DNA of 10,900 nt, taken from contig JAFSFN010000224.1 in NCBI GenBank assembly GCA_017435185.1, forward strand, positions 1-10,900, in the 5' to 3' direction. The notes beneath the pieces were generated by a model, which was not told the DNA's origin, did not search any database, and was given only the letters and a program-made list of their open reading frames with translations. The stretch comes from Clostridia bacterium. GTDB lineage: Bacteria; Bacillota; Clostridia; Christensenellales; CAG-138. Below, piece after piece: positions 6,677 to 10,900 of this stretch (positions are counted from its first letter, which is position 1; every line of letters starts with the position of its first letter). Made by a program: the position numbers and the translations under genes.

Positions 6677-7351
6677 ATGAAAGGCTGGAATAAAGAGGAA
6701 GAGAATATTTTGTTTGAAGAAGCCCATAAGGGCAGGGCAATGTGCAGACCGTTGCGTGAAGTGTTTTGTGCTGTTGCGGATATAACGGGACGAAAACCAA
6801 ACAGCGTGAGAAACTACTATTATGCTCGTCTGCGTCAAGAACCGCTGTCATATGAAGAAAGAGGCGCTTCGGCTTTTACCGCCTTTTCGGAGGAAGAAGC
6901 ACGCTCATTGCTTAAAACGGTGCTCATGGCCCATGCACAGGGAATGTCTGTTCGTGCCTGTACATTGGCAATGGGTAATGGAGACAGCAGGGCAATGCTT
7001 AGATATCAGAACAAATATCGTTCGCTGATAAAGAAAAATAAGTCATTGGTACTTGATGTCATGCAGGAACTGAAAAACAGCGGCAAACCGTATTTTGACC
7101 CATATGCGAACATGAAAAGCAATGGAGCTGTTACCCCCAATATCACTTCGGGACTTCATAAAAGCCTGAATATGCTTGCAAGTATTGCTCATGACTATGA
7201 AAAAGAATATGAAAGATTGCGAGAGTCGAACAGACTTCTCAAAAGAATGAATGAAAAACTAATATATGATAAAAAAGAGCTTGAAAGCAGGCTGAATACA
7301 GTCGAAGAACGTATAAACAGGCTGTACTTTGAACTGAAAATAGGAATATGA
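6677..7351 (+). CDS. SANT/Myb-like DNA-binding protein with coiled-coil tail
   Basis: The 224-residue protein has no recognised gene name. Residues 3-50 look like a Myb/SANT helix-turn-helix of the kind found in the B. subtilis sporulation regulator RsfA: a tryptophan plus acidic helix (W-N-K-E-E-E-N-I-L), then a recognition-helix-like T-G-R-K-P-N-S-V-R-N-Y-Y-Y. Residues 70-135 (S-E-E-E-A-R-S-L-L and M-L-R-Y-Q-N-K-Y-R-S-L) form a second conserved-looking helical unit. Residues 170-220 are charged with heptad-like spacing, a probable coiled coil for dimerisation. There is no signal peptide or membrane segment. ATG 6677 was preferred over ATG 6647 because GGAGGG (6666-6671) precedes it and the domain begins at once. 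A DNA-binding regulator is a fair inference; its targets and any sporulation role are unknown. No terminator separates it from leuS. Confidence 0.8.
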   Translation: MKGWNKEEENILFEEAHKGRAMCRPLREVFCAVADITGRKPNSVRNYYYARLRQEPLSYEERGASAFTAFSEEEARSLLKTVLMAHAQGMSVRACTLAMGNGDSRAMLRYQNKYRSLIKKNKSLVLDVMQELKNSGKPYFDPYANMKSNGAVTPNITSGLHKSLNMLASIAHDYEKEYERLRESNRLLKRMNEKLIYDKKELESRLNTVEERINRLYFELKIGI

Positions 7352-7378
7352 CAAGCTGCGATCATGCCGTTGCTTCGC

Positions 7379-7407
7379 TTGACTTTTATAGGTAGGTAAT
7401 CTATAAT
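7379..7407 (+). promoter_or_regulatory. sigma-A-type promoter of leuS
   Basis: TTGACT (7379-7384) and TATAAT (7402-7407) are separated by exactly 17 bases: five of six and six of six matches to consensus. Transcription would begin near 7414, giving a leader of about 36 bases. That is too short for a T-box, so tRNA-responsive control of leuS from this promoter is not expected. Confidence 0.85.
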
Positions 7408-7449
7408 TTTATGTTACAAACCAGTAAGTTTTAATTAGGAGAAGAAACC

Positions 7450-9867
7450 ATGGCAACAAGGTATGATCCAAGTGTAATCGAACCTAAATGGCAGAAAATA
7501 TGGGATGAGGTACATTGCTTTGAAGCAGAGGCTTCACATGATAAACCCAAATTCTTTCCGCTCATCGAGTTCCCGTATCCTTCGGGCGCAGGTCTTCATG
7601 TTGGCCACCCCCGTTCCAATACAGCACTCGATATAATTGCGCGCAAACGCCGTATGGAGGGATATAATGTCCTTTATCCCATCGGCTATGACGCTTTCGG
7701 TCTGCCCACAGAAAATTATGCAATAAAGACAGGCATGCATCCTCGCATAGTAACCGAGCAGAACATTGCTCGCTTCCGTGCACAGCTTAAACGGTTGGGC
7801 TTTTCGTTCGACTGGTCTCGCGAGATAAACACCACTGACCCTTCGTATTATAAGTGGACGCAGTGGATATTCCTCAAACTCTATGAACACGGTCTTGCTT
7901 ACAAGGCAGAGATCCCCATCAATTTCTGCACGTCATGCAAAGTCGGCCTTGCAAATGAAGAAGTCGTCGATGGTGTTTGTGAACGCTGCGGCGGCGAAGT
8001 CGTTCAAAAAGTCCGTAGTCAGTGGATGCTCAAGATAACCGATTATGCACAGCGCCTTATCGATGATCTTGATACCGTTGATTTTATCGACCGTGTAAAG
8101 GTCCAGCAGCGCAACTGGATAGGCAGAAGTGAGGGTGCTGAAGTCCTCTTTACAGTGGATGGCCTTGATAAAACAATAAAAGTATATACAACACGCCCCG
8201 ATACTCTCTTTGGAGCAACATACATGGTAATCTCGCCTGAGCATACGCTCATAGATGAGCTTTGTGAATTGGGTAAGCTTGAAAATGTTGACGAGATAAA
8301 AGCATATCGTGAGGCTGCCGCACGCAAGAGTGATTTTGAGCGTGGTGAACTCTCGAAAGAAAAAACAGGCGTTATGCTCAAGGGCATAATGGCTGTAAAT
8401 CCCGTAAACGGCACAAAGATACCGGTGTTCACATCGGACTATGTTCTCATGGGCTATGGCACAGGCGCTATAATGGCTGTGCCTGCGCATGATACTCGTG
8501 ACTATGATTTCGCACAGGCGTTTAACCTTCCTATAATAGAAGTTGTAAGCGGCGGTGATATCACAAAAGAAGCATTTACCGATTGTGAAACAGGCAAAAT
8601 GGTAAATTCCGATTTCCTCAATGGCATGGAAGTAAACGATGCGAAGAAAGCAATGATAGATTTCCTTGAAGAAAAGGGTATCGGCAAACGCAAAGTTAAC
8701 TATAAATTGCGTGACTGGGTATTTACACGCCAGCGCTACTGGGGAGAACCCATCCCTCTGGTACACTGCGAACACTGCGGTTGGGTGCCGCTGCCGTATG
8801 AACAGCTTCCGCTTACATTGCCCGAAATCGAGGACTATGCTCCGAGCGATGACGGTTCTTCGGCACTGGCTCGTGCAACAGAATGGATAAAGACTACTTG
8901 CCCCAAGTGCGGCGCTCCTGCTACACGTGAGACCGATACAATGCCTAACTGGGCAGGCTCGAGCTGGTACTACCTCAGATATATCGACCCAAATAACGAC
9001 GATGCGCTTGCCGACAAGAGCGAGATGGAATACTGGTTGCCTGTTGACTGGTACAATGGCGGTATGGAGCACACAACGCTTCACTTGCTCTATTCAAGAT
9101 TCTGGCATAAGTTCCTCTATGATATAGGCGTAGTTCCCACTGCTGAGCCCTATCAGAAGCGCACAAGTCATGGCATGATACTCGGCGAGACAGGCGAAAA
9201 GATGAGCAAATCTCGCGGTAATGTCATAAATCCCGATGAAATAGTCGATGAAATGGGTGCGGATGCTTTCCGTTTGTATGAGATGTTCATGGGTGCGTTC
9301 GACCAGCCGATACCTTGGAGCACACAGGGCGCACGCGGCTGTAAGCGCTTCCTCGACAGAGTATGGCGTTTGCAGGAAATGCTTTCCGATGAAACAGGCA
9401 TTCGCAAAGAGCTTGCGTGTGCGGTGAACGGAACGATTAAAAAAGTCGGCGAAGACTATGAACGCATGAAGTTCAATACAGCTATCGCTTCGATGATGAG
9501 CCTTGTAAACGACATCTATGCAAAAGGCGATGTCACAAAAGATGAGCTTACCGTTCTGCTTACACTGCTCTCGCCTGTTGCACCCCATATCGCCGAAGAA
9601 ATGAATGAGATTTTGGGCAATTCCGAGCCCTTGTATAAGGCGAAATGGCCGCAGTACGATGAAAGCGCACTCGTTGAGGATACTGTGGAGCTTGCCGTGC
9701 AGATAAACGGTAAGGTAAGAGCTCGTATAACAGTTGCAAACGGCGCCGATAAGGAAACTATAGAGCAGACGGCACTCAATAATGCCGATGTCAAGGCTTT
9801 GACAGACGGAAAAACCGTTCGCAAGATAATAATTGTTAAAAATATTGTGAACATCGTGGTCGCCTGA
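7450..9867 (+). CDS. leuS: leucyl-tRNA synthetase
   Basis: LeuRS charges tRNA-Leu with leucine in the cytoplasm and edits mischarged tRNA. The 805-residue class I enzyme is full length. P-Y-P-S-G-A-G-L-H-V-G-H (42-53) is the HIGH-type ATP site. C160, C163, C177 and C180 form a first zinc site, and C440, C443, C484 and C487 a second. T-T-R-P-D-T (247-252) and A-H-D-T-R-D (346-351) belong to the CP1 editing domain. K-M-S-K-S is at 584-588, and the tail V-Q-I-N-G-K-V-R-A-R-I closes the C-terminal domain. W-Y-N-G-G-M-E-H-T-T-L-H-L-L-Y-S-R-F-W confirms LeuRS rather than IleRS or ValRS. TAGGAG (7436-7441) precedes the ATG. It has its own promoter and is not obviously part of the ribosomal unit. Confidence 0.98.
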   Translation: MATRYDPSVIEPKWQKIWDEVHCFEAEASHDKPKFFPLIEFPYPSGAGLHVGHPRSNTALDIIARKRRMEGYNVLYPIGYDAFGLPTENYAIKTGMHPRIVTEQNIARFRAQLKRLGFSFDWSREINTTDPSYYKWTQWIFLKLYEHGLAYKAEIPINFCTSCKVGLANEEVVDGVCERCGGEVVQKVRSQWMLKITDYAQRLIDDLDTVDFIDRVKVQQRNWIGRSEGAEVLFTVDGLDKTIKVYTTRPDTLFGATYMVISPEHTLIDELCELGKLENVDEIKAYREAAARKSDFERGELSKEKTGVMLKGIMAVNPVNGTKIPVFTSDYVLMGYGTGAIMAVPAHDTRDYDFAQAFNLPIIEVVSGGDITKEAFTDCETGKMVNSDFLNGMEVNDAKKAMIDFLEEKGIGKRKVNYKLRDWVFTRQRYWGEPIPLVHCEHCGWVPLPYEQLPLTLPEIEDYAPSDDGSSALARATEWIKTTCPKCGAPATRETDTMPNWAGSSWYYLRYIDPNNDDALADKSEMEYWLPVDWYNGGMEHTTLHLLYSRFWHKFLYDIGVVPTAEPYQKRTSHGMILGETGEKMSKSRGNVINPDEIVDEMGADAFRLYEMFMGAFDQPIPWSTQGARGCKRFLDRVWRLQEMLSDETGIRKELACAVNGTIKKVGEDYERMKFNTAIASMMSLVNDIYAKGDVTKDELTVLLTLLSPVAPHIAEEMNEILGNSEPLYKAKWPQYDESALVEDTVELAVQINGKVRARITVANGADKETIEQTALNNADVKALTDGKTVRKIIIVKNIVNIVVA

Positions 9868-9905
9868 TCGGACTGAAAAACAATATCTTGAAACATGAAA
9901 AGCAA

Positions 9906-9970
9906 TAACCCCTATATTTTGCATTAACAAATAAAATAAGGGTTAAAAAGTCAAGCACTTTTTACTTGAC
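9906..9970 (+). terminator. overlapping inverted repeats after leuS, possible weak terminator
   Basis: Three dyads overlap here. TAACCC (9906-9911) pairs with GGGTTA (9940-9945). AAAAAGT (9945-9951) pairs with ACTTTTT (9957-9963) around CAAGC, an AT-rich stem ending in T residues that could terminate leuS. GTCAAG (9950-9955) pairs with CTTGAC (9965-9970). The last two exclude each other. None is a strong terminator, and the third overlaps the downstream -35 box. Confidence 0.35.
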
Positions 9971-9994
9971 AATAAAGTTGTTTTTTATTACTAT
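9966..9994 (+). promoter_or_regulatory. promoter of the secreted repeat protein gene
   Basis: A perfect -35 TTGACA (9966-9971) is followed after 17 bases by TACTAT (9989-9994), a four-of-six -10 match, with an AT-rich spacer containing a run of T. Predicted transcription starts near 10001, leaving a leader of about 135 bases. The -35 overlaps the GTCAAG/CTTGAC inverted repeat, a position where a repressor could act. Confidence 0.7.
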
Positions 9995-10000
9995 TGTAAT

Positions 10001-10135
10001 GCGTAATGTTGCGATGTAAAGTGATGGAGTTATGCTGATCTATAAATCCTGCTTTTCTTTCATGCAAGTATTGCGTAATTATTACGAAACAAAGGGGTAG
10101 CCCTTTGCTATAAAAATTTTTAGGAGGAAATTTGA
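10001..10135 (+). promoter_or_regulatory. long leader with dyads before the secreted protein gene
   Basis: The predicted 5' leader holds a 13-base dyad, CGTAATTATTACG (10074-10086), and the hairpin CAAAGGG-GTAG-CCCTTTG (10090-10107), whose tetraloop stem ends 14 bases before the AGGAGG at 10122-10127. TGCGTAAT occurs twice (10000-10007 and 10072-10079), the second copy overlapping the dyad. No known riboswitch was recognised. Confidence 0.4.
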
Positions 10136-10900
10136 ATGAGAAACCCTGCAAACACTCGTGCAATGAGATTCATCTCTTTTGCATTGGTAATCGCAATGGT
10201 CATGTGTGGAATTTCCGGCATCTTCTCCGTAGCAAACGCAGAAGGCGAAACTTTCACAGTTGACCAGGTAGCCACAATGGCTAAAGAAGTTTATGAAGCC
10301 GGTAAAGAAAACGGCTTCGCAGAAACGGCAACGATCGGTAGCACAACTATGGATCAGCCCACCTATTTCATCCTTGCTTGCAAAGCTTTGTTGAACATCG
10401 ATAACGGTGCAACAATAGCTAACAGCACAGGCGCTGATATTGCTCTTGTAAACACAGCAATGGCTTACCGCGCAAACCCCGGCAACGGTGATGACTCCAT
10501 ACCTTCATCAGCTGAAAACTTCACAAAGGCAGAGTATATCTATTGCGCAGAGCGTCAGGTTGCTTATACACAGGGCAAGGTAGTTGAAGGCACATCCGGT
10601 GCTCCTGCCAACTACACAACAATGCCCGGCTCATGCCCCGGCTCACAGCTTGCAGGTAAAGCAGGTTATGCAAGACAGTTGACACTCGTTCTCGCAGCTT
10701 TGGCATCTTATAAGGATAACGGCACATTGCCCGAAACACTTCCTGCAGCTTACAATGCAAAGGCAGAATTTGTTCCTGCAGACCCCGATGCAACACCCGT
10801 TCCTACAGCAGGTCCCTCTTTGGGTAACTTCGCAATGAGCGCAGTTGTTGAAGCAGCAGCAGCAATCGACCTTACAGCAGCATTGCCCGAGACAGTTACA
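10136..10900 (+). CDS. secreted protein with pseudomurein-binding-like repeats (3' end outside window)
   Basis: The 255 residues visible start at ATG 10136, eight bases after AGGAGG, and run open off the window. A Sec signal peptide is clear: basic residues (R2, R8, R11), a hydrophobic core (12-32), and a signal peptidase I site after A-N-A (33-35). At least two later segments recur loosely: Y-A-R-Q-L-T-L-V-L-A-A-L-A-S-Y-K-D-N-G-T-L-P-E-T-L (178-202) and M-S-A-V-V-E-A-A-A-A-I-D-L-T-A-A-L-P-E-T-V (234-254). An N-terminal unit (42-88, ending F-I-L-A-C-K-A-L) fits the same plan. The helix plus NG-x-LPETV pattern resembles pseudomurein-binding repeats, which in methanogens bind cell-wall polymer. 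A wall-associated role is inference. C82, C137 and C167 could form disulfides. A proline-rich spacer (P-V-P-T-A-G-P, 221-227) lies between repeats. No catalytic domain is visible yet. Confidence 0.75.
   Translation, partial: MRNPANTRAMRFISFALVIAMVMCGISGIFSVANAEGETFTVDQVATMAKEVYEAGKENGFAETATIGSTTMDQPTYFILACKALLNIDNGATIANSTGADIALVNTAMAYRANPGNGDDSIPSSAENFTKAEYIYCAERQVAYTQGKVVEGTSGAPANYTTMPGSCPGSQLAGKAGYARQLTLVLAALASYKDNGTLPETLPAAYNAKAEFVPADPDATPVPTAGPSLGNFAMSAVVEAAAAIDLTAALPETVT

Noticed and set aside
7933..9084. Long minus-strand open frame of 383 codons opposite leuS
   Set aside because: It lies wholly antisense to a certain leuS, is cysteine/tyrosine-rich with no recognisable domain, and is explained by the codon bias of leuS. 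The same applies to 9094-9930 and 3800-4516 on the minus strand.
10521..10796. Minus-strand open frame opposite the secreted protein gene
   Set aside because: The plus-strand frame has a signal peptide, ribosome binding site and repeats; the antisense frame is a low-complexity, Cys/Leu-rich shadow.

Overview
The window looks like a chromosomal segment of a low-to-moderate GC Clostridia-type Firmicute, possibly an uncultured gut lineage. Support for this: the order secY-adk-map-KOW-infA-rpmJ-rpsM-rpsK-rpsD-rpoA-rplQ is the distal half of the S10-spc-alpha ribosomal supercluster; rpsD lies inside the alpha cluster; a KOW (L14e-like) gene sits between map and infA; Adk has a four-cysteine zinc lid; L17 carries long insertions; and strong AGGAGG-type ribosome binding sites are used throughout. 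The genus cannot be fixed from the sequence.

Layout. Positions 1-69 are the end of an unseen upstream gene (probably rplO by synteny) plus a hairpin. Positions 70-6516 hold eleven tightly spaced plus-strand genes for protein export, nucleotide balance, N-terminal methionine removal, initiation, the ribosome and RNA polymerase alpha. Several are coupled: adk/map overlap as ATGA, map/KOW as TGATG. The largest gap (3432-3567) is structured and may be a leader for the S13-S11-S4-alpha-L17 block. A strong intrinsic terminator at 6547-6585 ends the cluster. A SANT/Myb-like DNA-binding protein with a coiled-coil tail follows (6677-7351), then leuS (7450-9867) behind its own near-consensus sigma-A-type promoter. 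After a 268-base regulatory gap with another promoter, a secreted protein with repeats resembling pseudomurein-binding repeats starts at 10136 and runs off the window still open.

Two anomalies hit core genes. (1) map has an in-frame TGA at 2356-2358, exactly where family members have an aromatic residue; all metal ligands are intact around it. (2) secY has no usual start where homology and a good Shine-Dalgarno place one: the codon there is AAG, and the only start-like codon before the internal ATG at 121 is CTG at 82. Each is one substitution away from normal. Base-calling or assembly error, strain variation and true recoding all remain possible. TGA is the terminator of adk, map itself, infA, rpsD, rplQ, the SANT gene and leuS, and Trp is encoded by TGG, so a genome-wide TGA=Trp code is unlikely.

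No mobile element, CRISPR array, tRNA or rRNA was seen.
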